A stretch of 64,000 nucleotides of DNA. It comes from Defluviimonas salinarum (GTDB lineage Bacteria; Pseudomonadota; Alphaproteobacteria; Rhodobacterales; Rhodobacteraceae). Below, piece by piece: positions 35,824-45,846 of this stretch. Numbering within the stretch: position 1 is the stretch's first letter; each line of letters starts with the position of its first letter. Where the stretch lies: contig NZ_JAPDOG010000004.1 in the NCBI RefSeq assembly GCF_026013545.1, positions 62,001 to 126,000 on the forward strand, written 5' to 3'. The notes below the pieces were generated by a model. That model did no database searches. It was given only the letters and a program-made list of their open reading frames with translations, and was not told the DNA's origin. Position numbers and translations under genes: made by a program.

Positions 35824-38093
35824 TGTCCACCTCCGGCGGCTTCCATCGCCTTCTCCTTCTGTGTCCGGCCGGATCGTGCGCGCGGCAGGCGAATCTCGGC
35901 CAAAGCGCCACGCCGGGCGCCGTCCTGGAACGGGTCGGCGTCGCTCAGCGTCAGCGTGCCGCCGTGTTCCTCGATGATTTTCTTGACGATCGGCAGTCCG
36001 AGCCCGGTGCCCTTCTCGCGGGTCGTCACATAGGGCTCGAACAGCCTTGCACGGTCCTCGGGTAACCCGATCCCGTTGTCGGCGATGCGGATCGTGACGA
36101 GATCCTCGCTCGCTGTCATGCTCACTCGCACCTCCGGCGCATACCCTTCTGTTGCGCCAGTTTCCATATAGCTTTCAACCGCCTCGCCGGCGTTCTTTAT
36201 AAGGTTCGTCACCGCCTGCGAGATCATGGTCGCGTCCAGTTCGACCACCACCGGTTCTCCCGGCAGGTCGGCCACCAGCGCCGCCCCGTGCAGGGAGCCC
36301 TCCTGCAGGGTCACGGCATCGCGCATCAGCTTCGACAGGTCGTGATCGCGCCGGTCGGGTTCCGGCATGCGGGCGAATTTCGAGAACTCGTCGACGATGC
36401 GCCTGAGATCGCCGGTCTGGCGAACGATGACGTCGGTCATCTGGCCGAGCGCCTCGGCCTGGTCGCCGACGAGGCTTGTGAACTTGCGCTTGATCCGCTC
36501 CGCTGAGAGCTGGATCGGGGTCAGCGGGTTCTTGATCTCGTGCGCGATGCGGCGCGCGACATCGCCCCAGGCGGCCATGCGCTGTGCCGAGACGAGTTCG
36601 GTCACGTCGTCGAAGGCAACGACGTAGCCCTCGAGCCGCCCGTCCGAGTTGCGCCGGATCGCCATCCGCACGAGCAGGCTTTCCAGCCGCCCGCCCCGGC
36701 TGATCTTGATCTCCTCCTGCGCCACTTCGCCGATCCCCTCGCGGAGCCGGTCGAAGAGCGCCGCGAATTCGGGCACGGCGTCCGCGAGGGCGCGGTCGTG
36801 GTCGCTGGTCTCGTCGAGTTGAAGCAAGCGGGTGGCGGCGCGGTTGAGGAAGTCGACCTTCCCCTCGGCGTCGAGGCCGATGACGCCGGACGTGACGGAC
36901 GACAGGACCGAGTCGAAGAGCCGCCGGCGCCGTTCGGTGATGCGGTGACTGTCGATCAGTGCCTGGCGCTGGGTATTGAGTTGCCGCGTCATCTGGTTGA
37001 ACACGCGGCCGAGCATGGCGATCTCGTCGTCGCCCTCCTCCTCGACCACCTGCACCTCGAGATCGCCGGCCCCGACGCGTTGCGCTGCACCCGCGAGCCG
37101 CCCGACCGGGCGTGACAGCCGCTCGGCGAACCACAATCCCATCCAGATCGCCGCAAGCACGAGGATCAGCGCGAAGCCGATGTAGACGAGGCCGAATTCG
37201 AACACGACGCGGCCGCGCGAGGCTTCGAGCTGCTTGTAGAGGTCCACGGTCGCGCGGGTTTCGTCGAGCAGGCTGAGGATCTGGCCCTTCACGTCGCGGC
37301 TGACGTAGAGGAACCGGTCCGCGAAGGCGGGCAGCGCGACCAGCGCGCGGAACTCGTTGTTCGACCAGTCCTCGATCAGCACCGTCTCGCCTTCGCGGGC
37401 GCGTTCGATCTGATCCGCTCGGGGTTTCTCAAAATCGAAGAGATAGCTGCGTTCGCCGCGCGCCTTGAGTTCGCCGCCGCCGTCGATCACATAGGCCTCG
37501 CGCAGCCCGCGCTGGATCTGGGTCTGGCCCTGGGTCAGAAGCTGGCGCAGGTCGCTGTCGGAAAGCAGGAACGTCTCGCGGCGGGCGGCGTTGAGATATC
37601 CGCCGAGCGCCTCGGCATCGGCGATCAGGTCGCGCCGGTGTTCTTCCTGGTAGGCCTCCGCAGCGGAAAGCGAGGTGCCGACCACGCCGCGCACGCGGTC
37701 CGAGAACCAGCCTTCGAGGCCGATGTTCACCGTGAGCCCGGCAAAGACCGCGACGAGGATCGTCGGCACCAGCGCGATGCCCGCGAAGACCCCCGTCAGC
37801 CGCAGGTGCAGCCGCGAGCCGGCCGATTTCGCCCGCCGCGCCGCGATCATCCGCGCGAGCCGCGAAAGCACCATGCCGCCGAGCGCGAGGAAATAGACGA
37901 GATCGGCGAGCAGGATCAGCCGCAGGGCGTTCGAATCGGCGCCCTGTCCGAACGGTCCGAGGCCGATGAACGTCGTCAGCGCGAGAAGCGGGCCGAGAAT
38001 GACGAGCCCGAGCGTCACATAGTTCTGGAAACGCCGCTGCTTGCGCAGACGTGTCAGCCTGTCCGTCGAGAAACTGCGCGCTAAGCCCTGCAC
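35820..38093 (-). CDS. ntrY: Sensor histidine kinase NtrY
   Basis: 757 residues. Hydrophobic segments lie near residues 24-46, 56-78, 96-120 and about 296-318, enclosing a periplasmic loop. A HAMP (RLSRPVGRLAGAAQRVGAGDL), a PAS domain (DSVLSSVTSGVIGLDAEGKVDFLNRAA), the H-box [19 protein letters not shown] (H518) and the ATP lid (NLIKNAGEAVE, DNGIGLPE, GTGLGLPIVKKI) follow. It phosphorylates NtrX. It is encoded between ntrC and ntrX with a 98-base gap after ntrC that may contain its own promoter. Confidence 0.95.
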   Translation of the reverse strand: MQGLARSFSTDRLTRLRKQRRFQNYVTLGLVILGPLLALTTFIGLGPFGQGADSNALRLILLADLVYFLALGGMVLSRLARMIAARRAKSAGSRLHLRLTGVFAGIALVPTILVAVFAGLTVNIGLEGWFSDRVRGVVGTSLSAAEAYQEEHRRDLIADAEALGGYLNAARRETFLLSDSDLRQLLTQGQTQIQRGLREAYVIDGGGELKARGERSYLFDFEKPRADQIERAREGETVLIEDWSNNEFRALVALPAFADRFLYVSRDVKGQILSLLDETRATVDLYKQLEASRGRVVFEFGLVYIGFALILVLAAIWMGLWFAERLSRPVGRLAGAAQRVGAGDLEVQVVEEEGDDEIAMLGRVFNQMTRQLNTQRQALIDSHRITERRRRLFDSVLSSVTSGVIGLDAEGKVDFLNRAATRLLQLDETSDHDRALADAVPEFAALFDRLREGIGEVAQEEIKISRGGRLESLLVRMAIRRNSDGRLEGYVVAFDDVTELVSAQRMAAWGDVARRIAHEIKNPLTPIQLSAERIKRKFTSLVGDQAEALGQMTDVIVRQTGDLRRIVDEFSKFARMPEPDRRDHDLSKLMRDAVTLQEGSLHGAALVADLPGEPVVVELDATMISQAVTNLIKNAGEAVESYMETGATEGYAPEVRVSMTASEDLVTIRIADNGIGLPEDRARLFEPYVTTREKGTGLGLPIVKKIIEEHGGTLTLSDADPFQDGARRGALAEIRLPRARSGRTQKEKAMEAAGGGQ

Positions 38094-38191
38094 GAGCTCG
38101 CCCCTGTATATTGGGCCGCCTCAGCGGCCATCGCCGATATCTCGTGGTCCTTGCGCCGCTTGCCACCGGCGGGCCACGTTGTGTTGCTGTT

Positions 38192-39559
38192 TTACATCAA
38201 CTTGCGGCGCCGTGTCACGCGGATATCAAGGTCGGTAATCTTCTTGCGCAAAGTATTGCGATTGATGCCGAGAAGATCGGCGCATTTCGCCTGGTTTCCG
38301 CTGGTCGCGTCGAGCGCGATCTCGATCAGCGGGGTCTCCATCTCCTTGAGAATGCGGTCATAAAGGCCGGGCGGCGGCAGTCCGTCGCCATGCAGGTCGA
38401 AATAGCGCTTGAGATGCCGCGCGATCGAGGCCGAAAGCCGCTCACCCTCCTCCGCGGCCCCGGCGCGGGGCAGTTCGGCCGGCGCTGGCCCGAGTGCCGC
38501 GTCGACTTCGGCGCGGGTGATTTCGGCGCCGAGCGCAGTAAACATCAGCCTACGAATCGTGTTCTCGAGCTGGCGCACGTTGCCGGGCCAGCGGTAGGCG
38601 CGAATGAGAGCGGTGGCCTCGTCGCTCAGCCGCCGCGCCGGGGCGCCGTCGCGCTCGGCGCGGGCGAGGAAATGCTCGGTCAGGAGCGGGATGTCATCCA
38701 CCCTCTCGCGCAGCGCGGGCACCGCGAGGGTGACGCCGCCGAGCCGGTAGTAGAGATCGTTTCGGAACCGGCCCGCCTCCAGCTTCGCCGCCAGATCCTC
38801 CTGGCTCGTCGCGAGGATCCGCGGCGCGTTGTCGGTGAACGTATCGAACATCCGCACGATCCGGCCCTGCAGCTCGGAATCGAAATCCCCTACCTCGTCA
38901 AAGACGATCGTGCCGCCCCGGGCGCGGGCGATGAGCGATGACGGTCCGTCGACGCCGTGCAGGTCGGCGGCCTGGGCGGTGATGAAGGGCATCGTGCGGC
39001 GGTCGGAGAAATCATGGATCGCGCGGGCCACGAGCGACTTGCCGGTGCCGGATTCGCCGGTGATCAGCACCGGCAGATCGGCGTTCATGACCCGCGCCAC
39101 GAGCCGGTAGAGCGCCTGCATTGCCGGGGTGCGGCCGACCAGCGGCAGGTCCTCGGCGGCCTCGCGCGGCGCCGCTGCGGCCGGCGCGGTGCGATGCTTC
39201 TGGCTCAACGCGCGCGAGGCGCGCTTCATCAGGTCGGGCAGGTCGAAGGGCTTCGGCAGGTAGTCGTAGGCCTCGGCCTCGGCGGCCTGGATCGCCGTCA
39301 TGATCGTGTTCTGGGCCGAGATCACGATCACCGGCAGGCCGGGGCGCACGGCGGCGATCTTCGGCAGTGCCTCGATGCCGTTGCCGTCGGGCATGACCAC
39401 GTCCGAGATCACCAGGTCGCCCTTGCCCTCCTCGACCCAGCGCATCAGGGTCACGAGCGAAGAGGTCGCATGGACCTTGCAGCCCGCACGCGTCAGCGCC
39501 TGGGTCAGCACCGTTCGGATCGTGCGGTCGTCATCGGCGACAAGGACGGTGCCATCCAT
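38192..39559 (-). CDS. ntrC: Nitrogen regulation protein NtrC, sigma54-independent (GAFTGA-less) type
   Basis: 455 residues. Receiver domain with D53 ([10 protein letters not shown]) and K103 region YLPKPF; AAA+ P-loop GESGTGKS (168-175); [19 protein letters not shown]-terminal helix-turn-helix [21 protein letters not shown]. The segment between FITAQAADL and the Walker B strand is about 20 residues shorter than in enteric NtrC and lacks GAFTGA altogether. This matches Rhodobacter capsulatus NtrC, which activates the housekeeping polymerase. The ATG shares its A with the ntrB stop (TGATG). Confidence 0.96.
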   Translation of the reverse strand: MDGTVLVADDDRTIRTVLTQALTRAGCKVHATSSLVTLMRWVEEGKGDLVISDVVMPDGNGIEALPKIAAVRPGLPVIVISAQNTIMTAIQAAEAEAYDYLPKPFDLPDLMKRASRALSQKHRTAPAAAAPREAAEDLPLVGRTPAMQALYRLVARVMNADLPVLITGESGTGKSLVARAIHDFSDRRTMPFITAQAADLHGVDGPSSLIARARGGTIVFDEVGDFDSELQGRIVRMFDTFTDNAPRILATSQEDLAAKLEAGRFRNDLYYRLGGVTLAVPALRERVDDIPLLTEHFLARAERDGAPARRLSDEATALIRAYRWPGNVRQLENTIRRLMFTALGAEITRAEVDAALGPAPAELPRAGAAEEGERLSASIARHLKRYFDLHGDGLPPPGLYDRILKEMETPLIEIALDATSGNQAKCADLLGINRNTLRKKITDLDIRVTRRRKLM

Positions 39560-40638
39560 CAGAAGCCCTCCTCAGGTTTCGGGGCGACGGGAAGCGAGAG
39601 GCGGAAGGTGGTGCGCCCGGGCACGGAATCCGCGGTGATCCAGCCGTCGTGATCGGCGACGATCTTCGAGACGAGCGCGAGCCCGAGCCCGGTGCCGTTC
39701 TCGCGCCCCGAGACGAAGGGATCGAAGATCGCCTCGGCGATCTCGGGCGGGATGCCCGGCCCGTCGTCGCTGACCTCGATCTGCAGCGGCAGCGACGTGC
39801 CACTGCCGTCGGCGCGCCGCAGCCTCAGCGCGTGGTCGTAGAAGGTGCGGATCCGGATCGTGCCGGGCTGGCCCTTCGCCGCCTCGGCCGCGTTCTTCAG
39901 GAGGTTAAGCACCACCTGCAAAAGCTGGTCGGCATCCCCCCGCGTCGGCGGCAGCGAAGGGTCGTAATCCTCCTGGATCGTCATATGCGCGGCGAAACCG
40001 AGGATCGCGGAGCGCCGCGCCCGGTCGAGCACGTCGTGGATATTGACCGCCCGCGCCTCAGGCGGGCGCAGGTTGCCAAACTGCTCGACCTGTTCGAGAA
40101 GCTTCACGATACGCCGGGTCTCGGCCACGATAAGGTCAGCGAGTTCGATGTCTTCCGGCCCGAGGTTCATCGACAGGAGTTGCGCTGCCCCGGTGATCCC
40201 GGCCAGCGGGTTCTTGATCTCGTGCGCCAGCATCTCGGCCATGCCGATGGCCGAGCGGGCAGCCGATCTCATCCCCTGCCCGCGCCCCAGTCGCTCGGCA
40301 AACTCGCGCGGCGAGATCATCAGGAGGATCGTGCCCGGCGCATCCGCCAGCGGCGCGGCCTGCAGGTTGCAGGTCACCGGCGCCCGTTCGCCCGTGCCGA
40401 CGTCGACATCGTTGATGAAAAGCGAGGCATTGTTGGCGCGCACCCGGGCGAACACCTCCTCGAGCGGCGCGTCGATCGCGAGGCGGTCGAAGACCGGCTG
40501 ACCCGCAAAGGATCGTGCCGACATGTTGAGAAAGAGCTCGGCCGCGGGATTGAGGTCAAGCGCCCGGTCTTCGGCATCAATCAGGATCGCCGGCACCGGC
40601 AGCGAGGCCCAGAGCGTCGCGGCGGACGGCAGCGTCAT
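39559..40638 (-). CDS. ntrB: Nitrogen sensor histidine kinase/phosphatase NtrB
   Basis: 359 residues from ATG 40638. An N-terminal PAS domain ([27 protein letters not shown]) precedes the H-box [19 protein letters not shown] (H139) and the catalytic motifs [19 protein letters not shown] and [12 protein letters not shown]. It is cytoplasmic, with no membrane segment, as expected for GlnB-responsive NtrB. The start overlaps the dusB stop (ATGA) and the stop overlaps ntrC. It phosphorylates or dephosphorylates NtrC according to nitrogen status. Confidence 0.96.
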   Translation of the reverse strand: MTLPSAATLWASLPVPAILIDAEDRALDLNPAAELFLNMSARSFAGQPVFDRLAIDAPLEEVFARVRANNASLFINDVDVGTGERAPVTCNLQAAPLADAPGTILLMISPREFAERLGRGQGMRSAARSAIGMAEMLAHEIKNPLAGITGAAQLLSMNLGPEDIELADLIVAETRRIVKLLEQVEQFGNLRPPEARAVNIHDVLDRARRSAILGFAAHMTIQEDYDPSLPPTRGDADQLLQVVLNLLKNAAEAAKGQPGTIRIRTFYDHALRLRRADGSGTSLPLQIEVSDDGPGIPPEIAEAIFDPFVSGRENGTGLGLALVSKIVADHDGWITADSVPGRTTFRLSLPVAPKPEEGF

Positions 40639-41630
40639 GCCGCCCGCCCCACGAGGGCGCCGCCGATCCCGGCGCGGATCAGGGCATGCACCTCGACCGG
40701 ATCCGTCGCCACCATGATCCGCGCCCGCAGGCGCGCCTCCATCCCCGCCTCGTCGGCATACCAGCCGAGATGCTTGCGGGCGATCCGGACCCCGAGCTCG
40801 CGCCCGTAGAACGACAACATTGCCTCGTAATGACCTGAAATCATGTCCGAAAGCGCCATCCCTTCCGGTACGGCCGGAGCCGGCCGGCCATAGAGCGCCG
40901 CCGCGATTTCGGCGAGCCGCCACGGCGCCCCTTGTGCGCCCCGCCCGACCATCACCCCGTCTGAGCCGGAAGCCGCGAGGGCCGTCCGCGCGGAGGCGAC
41001 ACCGATGATATCGCCATTCGCGATGACCGGGATCCGCACCTCCTCCTTGACCGCGCGGATCGCCGCCCAGTCGGCGCTGCCCTTGTAGAACTGCTGGCGG
41101 GTGCGGCCATGCACGGTGATCATCCGGACCCCGGCCGCCTCGGCCCGCCGGGCGAGTTCGGGCGCATTGAGGCAATCGGCATCCCAGCCGAGCCGGCATT
41201 TCAGCGTCACCGGCAGATCGACCGCGCCCACCACCGCCTCGATCAGCCCGAGCGCATGGTCGGGATCGCGCATCAACGCCGAGCCCGACAGCCCGCCGGT
41301 GACCTTCTTGGCCGGGCAACCCATGTTGATGTCGATGATCCGCGCGCCCATGTCCGCGACGATGCGCGCCGCCTCGGCCATCGCCCGTGCCTCGCGGCCG
41401 GCAAGCTGCACCGAGGTCGCGGTGCTGTCGGCAAGCCCGAGATCGGTCCGTGCCTTGGCCCGGACCGAGGGCTTCTCGGTCAGAAGCTCTCCGGAGGCCA
41501 CCATCTCGGATACGGTGAGGCCCGCGCCGAATGACGCGACCAACCGCCGGAACGGCAGGTCGGTGATGCCCGCGAGCGGGGCGAGCAGGACCGGCGGGTC
41601 GAGCGTGACCGGACCGAGATCGAGCGCCAT
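40635..41630 (-). CDS. dusB: tRNA-dihydrouridine synthase (NifR3)
   Basis: 331 residues. [16 protein letters not shown], the catalytic-cysteine loop [51 protein letters not shown] and [13 protein letters not shown] are the conserved FMN and tRNA motifs of DusB. It reduces uridines in tRNA D-loops. In Rhodobacter the gene is known as nifR3 and heads the ntrBC operon, exactly as here, with a 4-base overlap to ntrB. It is divergent from ispDF. Confidence 0.96.
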   Translation of the reverse strand: MALDLGPVTLDPPVLLAPLAGITDLPFRRLVASFGAGLTVSEMVASGELLTEKPSVRAKARTDLGLADSTATSVQLAGREARAMAEAARIVADMGARIIDINMGCPAKKVTGGLSGSALMRDPDHALGLIEAVVGAVDLPVTLKCRLGWDADCLNAPELARRAEAAGVRMITVHGRTRQQFYKGSADWAAIRAVKEEVRIPVIANGDIIGVASARTALAASGSDGVMVGRGAQGAPWRLAEIAAALYGRPAPAVPEGMALSDMISGHYEAMLSFYGRELGVRIARKHLGWYADEAGMEARLRARIMVATDPVEVHALIRAGIGGALVGRAA

Positions 41631-41819
41631 ATGCCTAATCCTTGTGCAGGTGCCCTTCTGTTAGTCGGCCTTGCCATGAAAGGCAAACGGAACGGCCCGC
41701 CGGATCGGGTCCAGGCAAGAGTTGCCCGGTTTTTGGGCGCTTCTGCCGCAGGGCGCGACCAGCCGCGCCATTGCCGGAACGCGCCGGGGCGATTAGAGCA
41801 GGAGAAAACGGAGGACGGC

Positions 41820-42959
41820 GTGGCGGAAGACGCGAAGACGGCGGTGATCATCGTTGCGGCGGGCCGCGGCATGAGGGCCGGAGGGGCCGAGCCGAAACAA
41901 TGGCGGCAGATCGGCGGGCGGAGCCTCCTGTCCCGCACGGTCGAGGCCTTCGCAGGCGTTGGCCGGATCGTCGTCGTGCTGCATCCCGACGACATGGCGC
42001 GCGGGCTCGCCGCGTTCGCCGGGCGGGTGACGCTGGTCGCCGGGGGCGCGACGCGCGCGCAATCGGTGCGCAACGCGCTGGAATCGCTTGACCCCTCCCG
42101 GATCGACCGGGTTCTCATCCATGACGGTGCCCGCCCCTTCGTCTCGGCTGCACTCATCGAGAACGTTCTCGGCGCGCTCGACACCAAGCCGGCCGCGGCG
42201 CCGGCGCTTGCCGTGACGGATGCGCTCTGGACCGGGGCGGAGGGACGCGTCACCGGCATCCGGCCGCGCGACGGGCTCTTTCGCGCCCAGACCCCGCAGG
42301 GTTTCCGCTTCGCGGAGATCCTCGCCGCCCACCGCGCCTTTCCGGGCGACGCCGCCGACGATGTCGAGGTGGCGCTGGCCGCGGGGCTTGACGTCGCCAT
42401 CGTCGAGGGCGAGGAGGAGAACATCAAGATCACCTGGCCCGGCGATTTCGACCGCGCCGAACGGAAAGTGGGGCTTGGGATGGATGTCCGCACCGGAAGC
42501 GGCTTCGACGTGCACGCCTTTAAGGCGGGCGACCATGTCATGCTCTGCGGCGTGCGGGTGCCGCATACGCAAGCGCTGCTCGGCCATTCCGACGCCGATG
42601 TCGGGATGCACGCGCTGACCGACGCGATCTACGGCGCTCTGGCCGAAGGCGATATCGGTCGCCATTTCCCGCCCTCGGACCCGCAATGGAAGGGGGCCGC
42701 GAGCGAGACCTTCCTCGCCCATGCCGCTGAGCTTGCGCGATCGAGGGGCTACCGGCTCTCGAACGCCGATGTGACGCTGATCTGCGAGCGCCCGAAGATC
42801 GGCCCGCATGCTATTGACATGGCAGGGGAACTCGCGCGGATCACCGGCGTGGAGCCGGACCGGATCAGCGTCAAGGCCACGACCTCAGAGCGGCTCGGCT
42901 TTACCGGTCGCGAGGAGGGAATCGCCGCCCTCGCTTGCGTGACGCTGGTGAAGCCATGA
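41820..42959 (+). CDS. ispDF: Bifunctional IspD-IspF (MEP isoprenoid pathway)
   Basis: 379 residues from GTG 41820 behind ACGGAGGACGGC. Residues 1 to about 220 are the cytidylyltransferase IspD ([46 protein letters not shown]). From about 223 on is IspF ([65 protein letters not shown]). The fusion catalyses two non-consecutive steps of the MEP pathway and is common in alphaproteobacteria. In-frame sequence upstream of the GTG is unconserved. The stop overlaps the pgpA start (ATGA). Confidence 0.96.
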   Translation: MAEDAKTAVIIVAAGRGMRAGGAEPKQWRQIGGRSLLSRTVEAFAGVGRIVVVLHPDDMARGLAAFAGRVTLVAGGATRAQSVRNALESLDPSRIDRVLIHDGARPFVSAALIENVLGALDTKPAAAPALAVTDALWTGAEGRVTGIRPRDGLFRAQTPQGFRFAEILAAHRAFPGDAADDVEVALAAGLDVAIVEGEEENIKITWPGDFDRAERKVGLGMDVRTGSGFDVHAFKAGDHVMLCGVRVPHTQALLGHSDADVGMHALTDAIYGALAEGDIGRHFPPSDPQWKGAASETFLAHAAELARSRGYRLSNADVTLICERPKIGPHAIDMAGELARITGVEPDRISVKATTSERLGFTGREEGIAALACVTLVKP

Positions 42960-43456
42960 CGCTGCCGCGACTCATCGCCACCTGGTTCGGCACCGGGCTC
43001 CTGCGACCCGCTCCGGGCACCTGGGGCTCGGCGGTCGCGGTGGCGCTCGGCCTCGTGATCCACGGGATCGGGCATTTCCCGCTCCTGCTGGCCGCGACGA
43101 TCCTCGTGATCCCGCTCGGCTTCTGGGCTACGGCAGGGGCCGTCGCGGGACAGGCCGACAAGGACCCCTCGGAGATCGTCATCGACGAGGTGGCGGGCCA
43201 GTGGATCGCGCTCCTCTTTCCCTCCGCCGGGTTCTGGTGGGCCGGGCTCGACAGTTGGCACTTCCCCTGGCCGGGCTGGGTCGCGGCCTTCCTCTTCTTC
43301 CGGCTCTTCGACATCTGGAAGCCGGGGCCCGTCGGCCGCGCCGATCGTAAACATACCGCCGCCGGCACGATGGAGGATGACCTCTGGGCCGGTCTCTTCG
43401 CCGGTGTAGCGACGATGATCGCCGCCGGCCTCTGGCACGGGGTCATGCGGCTGTGA
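42956..43456 (+). CDS. pgpA: Phosphatidylglycerophosphatase A
   Basis: 166 residues from ATG 42956. [37 protein letters not shown], and [16 protein letters not shown] with [12 protein letters not shown] are the conserved PgpA motifs; the acidic residues form the metal site. It dephosphorylates phosphatidylglycerophosphate in the inner membrane, and several hydrophobic segments are seen. It overlaps ispDF upstream and cinA downstream by 4 bases each. Confidence 0.94.
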   Translation: MTLPRLIATWFGTGLLRPAPGTWGSAVAVALGLVIHGIGHFPLLLAATILVIPLGFWATAGAVAGQADKDPSEIVIDEVAGQWIALLFPSAGFWWAGLDSWHFPWPGWVAAFLFFRLFDIWKPGPVGRADRKHTAAGTMEDDLWAGLFAGVATMIAAGLWHGVMRL

Positions 43457-43926
43457 ACCGGGCGGCGACGCTCCTGTCGCTGGCGCGGTCTCGAGGCGCC
43501 ATGATCGCCACGGCGGAAAGCTTCACCGGCGGGCTGATCGCGGGCGCGGTCACCGAGGTCGCGGGTGCTTCCGACATCTTCGACCGCGGCTTCGTCACCT
43601 ATTCAAACGCCGCCAAGGTCGCGATGCTCGGCGTGTCGGAGGCGACGCTCGCGGCTCACGGCGCCGTCAGCGAGGCGGTGGCGCGCGAGATGGCCGAGGG
43701 CGCGCTCGCCCGCTCCGGGGCGACGCTCGCCGTCGCCGTCACCGGCATCGCTGGGCCGGGCGGATCCGAGCACAAACCCGAGGGGCGGGTCTGTTTCGGC
43801 CTCGCCCGCAAGGGCGCGCCGACGCGCGTCGAGACGGTGGAGTTCGGCGCCCCTGGCCGCTCCGAGGTGCGGGCGGCGTCGGTCGCGCATGCGCTCGACC
43901 TCCTGATCGCCGCACTCGGCGGCTGA
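43453..43926 (+). CDS. CinA-family nicotinamide-nucleotide amidohydrolase (C-terminal domain only)
   Basis: 157 residues starting at GTG 43453 (GTGA overlap with pgpA). [49 protein letters not shown] and VTGIAGPGG are the PncC/CinA C-terminal motifs. The usual A-E-S-C-T-G-G reads A-E-S-F-T-G-G here. The enzyme deamidates NMN to nicotinate mononucleotide in pyridine-nucleotide salvage. The molybdopterin-like N-terminal domain of full CinA is absent. Confidence 0.9.
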   Translation: MNRAATLLSLARSRGAMIATAESFTGGLIAGAVTEVAGASDIFDRGFVTYSNAAKVAMLGVSEATLAAHGAVSEAVAREMAEGALARSGATLAVAVTGIAGPGGSEHKPEGRVCFGLARKGAPTRVETVEFGAPGRSEVRAASVAHALDLLIAALGG

Positions 43927-43947
43927 TCCGCGCCGCGCTGGTTTTTT
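43917..43947 (+). terminator. Possible terminator after the ispDF-pgpA-cinA operon
   Basis: CGGCG (43917-43921) can pair with CGCCG (43931-43935), overlapping the cinA stop, and a run of six T follows at 43942-43947. The stem is short and set back from the T run, so this is a weak call. Confidence 0.35.
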
Positions 43948-43978
43948 CGTCACAACCTCGGGAAACCGCCCAAATTGC

Positions 43979-43998
43979 GGGCAGATTGCAAACTGCCC
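43979..43998. promoter_or_regulatory. Inverted repeat upstream of the ammonium transporter gene
   Basis: GGGCAG (43979-43984) and CTGCCC (43993-43998) form perfect 6-bp arms with an 8-base AT-rich spacer, 93 bases before the amt start. A second dyad (CCGC-N7-GCGG) partly overlaps it on the left. Given the ntrBC genes nearby and the usual nitrogen control of amt, an NtrC site is a reasonable guess, but the motif is not a textbook NtrC box. Confidence 0.4.
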
Positions 43999-44091
43999 TG
44001 ATTTTCGGCGCGTTTCCGAAGAACGGGCTTTGCGCGACGGCCACTTCACGCTTTTCCGCGCGGACAGGAATGCTCGCGAAAGGAAATGCAG

Positions 44092-45270
44092 ATGAATGGC
44101 GCCGATACCGCCTGGATCCTCGTGGCGACGGGCCTCGTCCTCCTGATGACGTTGCCGGGATTGGCGCTGTTCTACGGCGGGCTCGTCCGGGCGCGGAACG
44201 TGCTCTCGGTCTTCATGCACTGCTTCGCGGTCGCCTGCCTGATGAGCGTGCTCTGGCTCGTATGCGGCTACTCGATCGCCTTCGGCGGCGAGGACCCGCT
44301 CTGGGGCGGCCTGTCCCGCGCCTTCCTCGCCGGCGTCGATGCAACGACCGTGAAGGGCACCCTTCCCGAGGTGCTGTTCTTCGCCTTCCAGATGACCTTC
44401 GCGATCATCACGCCCGCGCTCTTCCTCGGCGCCTTCGCCGAGCGCGTGGGCTTCGGCTTCGTCCTCCTCTTTTCCGCGCTCTGGATGCTGCTCGTCTACG
44501 CGCCGGTCGCGCACTGGATCTGGGGCGGCGGCTTCCTCGCCGATGGTGGGATCTTCGGCGCGACGGGCACGAAGGACTTCGCCGGCGGGATCGTGGTGCA
44601 TGAGACCGCTGGCCTCGCCGCGCTGGTCCTCGCGGTGATGGTCGGCCCGCGCAAGAACCGCACCACGCCGCCGCACAATCCGGGCTTCGTGGCGATCGGC
44701 GCGGGGCTCCTCTGGGTCGGCTGGTTCGGCTTCAACGGCGGCTCGCAGCTCGCCGCCGACGGCGGTGCGGCGATGGCGATCACCGTCACGCATCTCTCGG
44801 CCGCGACCGCCTCGCTCACCTGGGCGCTCTGGGAGCGGGTGAAATTCGGCCGCGCCTCGCTCGTCGGCCTCGTCACCGGCACCATCGCCGGGCTCGCCTC
44901 GATCACCCCGGCATCCGGCTTCGTCGGTCCGCTCGAGGCGCTGGTGATCGGAGCGGTCGCGGGCGTCCTTTGCCAGGAGGCGGTGGCGCTCATCCGCAAC
45001 CGGATCCGTATCGACGACACGCTCGACGTCTTCGCCGTCCACGGCGTCGGCGGCATTTTCGGCACGGTGATGATCGCGGCCTTCGGCGCGGGCAGCTGGA
45101 CCGCGCAGCTCGGCGCGCTGGCCATCGTCGGGGTCTTCACCGTCGCCGCGACCTGGATCCTCGCCAGGCTCGCGGGGCTCGTCACGCCGATCCGGGTCGA
45201 CGCGGAAACCGAGTTCAACGGGCTCGACATCGCCGCCCACGGAGAGCGTGCCTACGACATCACGTCGTAG
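44092..45270 (+). CDS. amt: Ammonium transporter
   Basis: 392 residues with about 11 membrane helices. LPGLALFYGGLVRARNVLSV is the Amt signature of helix 1, and the twin histidines lie in IVVHETAGLAAL and FAVHGVGGIFGT. The usual FNAGS pore motif reads FNGGSQL. The start is ATG 44092 because AAAGGAA directly abuts the ATG at 44086. No signal peptide and no adjacent glnK gene are present, unlike many amt loci. It imports ammonium across the inner membrane. Confidence 0.95.
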   Translation: MNGADTAWILVATGLVLLMTLPGLALFYGGLVRARNVLSVFMHCFAVACLMSVLWLVCGYSIAFGGEDPLWGGLSRAFLAGVDATTVKGTLPEVLFFAFQMTFAIITPALFLGAFAERVGFGFVLLFSALWMLLVYAPVAHWIWGGGFLADGGIFGATGTKDFAGGIVVHETAGLAALVLAVMVGPRKNRTTPPHNPGFVAIGAGLLWVGWFGFNGGSQLAADGGAAMAITVTHLSAATASLTWALWERVKFGRASLVGLVTGTIAGLASITPASGFVGPLEALVIGAVAGVLCQEAVALIRNRIRIDDTLDVFAVHGVGGIFGTVMIAAFGAGSWTAQLGALAIVGVFTVAATWILARLAGLVTPIRVDAETEFNGLDIAAHGERAYDITS

Positions 45271-45290
45271 GCGCGCTCGACCTGTCGCGT

Positions 45291-45315
45291 GAACGGGGCC
45301 CTCGGGGCCCCGTTC
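45291..45315. terminator. Terminator between amt and the convergent RatA-like gene
   Basis: GAACGGGGCC (45291-45300) pairs perfectly with GGCCCCGTTC (45306-45315). The run after it (TCCTTC) is weak in T. Because the genes on both sides converge, it probably serves both. Confidence 0.65.
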
Positions 45316-45324
45316 TCCTTCGGA

Positions 45325-45780
45325 TCAGACCTGTCCGTAAAGCGCCGCCGCGCGGGCCTCGAAGGCGCGCACGACGCGGTGCATCGCCTCGTCGAACACC
45401 ACGCCAATCAGCTTTTGCAGAATCGCGTTGCGGAAGGCGAAATCGACGAAGAACGACACCTCGCAGCCCCCCACGGCGCGGTCGCGGAAGTTCCAGCTCG
45501 ACTGCAGGTGATGGAACGGCCCGTCGAGATACTCCGTCTCGATCCGCCGCTCGTCAGGCCAGAGCACGACCCGGCTGCCGAAGCGTTCGCGGAACACCTT
45601 GAACGAGATCACCAGGTCGGCCTCCATCAGCTCGGACCCGTCCTCGCGCTTGCGCCGTGTGCGGATCCGCGCCGCCGCGGTCCAGGGCAGGAACTCGGGA
45701 TAGCGTGCGACATCGGATACCAGATCGTACATCTGCGCCGCGGTGTAGGGCATCGTCCGCGTTTCGGAATGTGTCGGCAT
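45325..45780 (-). CDS. RatA/COQ10-type START-domain protein
   Basis: 151 residues from ATG 45780 behind AAGGGG. Conserved parts are YTAAQMYDLVSDVARYPEFLPW, VISFKVFRERFGSRVVL, GPFHHLQSSWNFRD and FFVDFAFRNAILQKLIGVVFDEA. The family includes COQ10 (ubiquinone-binding) and E. coli RatA. The fold binds hydrophobic ligands; a role in ubiquinone-dependent respiration is more likely than a toxin role (family knowledge). There is no antitoxin-like partner beside it. Confidence 0.88.
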   Translation of the reverse strand: MPTHSETRTMPYTAAQMYDLVSDVARYPEFLPWTAAARIRTRRKREDGSELMEADLVISFKVFRERFGSRVVLWPDERRIETEYLDGPFHHLQSSWNFRDRAVGGCEVSFFVDFAFRNAILQKLIGVVFDEAMHRVVRAFEARAAALYGQV

Positions 45781-45846
45781 CCCCATCCCCTTGGTGACTC
45801 TGGCGGCCCATGTCGCTAAATGGGAGCACAAGATCAAGAGGGCCCC

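Noticed and set aside
45325-45780. Toxin of a toxin-antitoxin pair (RatA name)
   Set aside because: No antitoxin gene is adjacent. The family is better explained as COQ10-like lipid/quinone-binding proteins.
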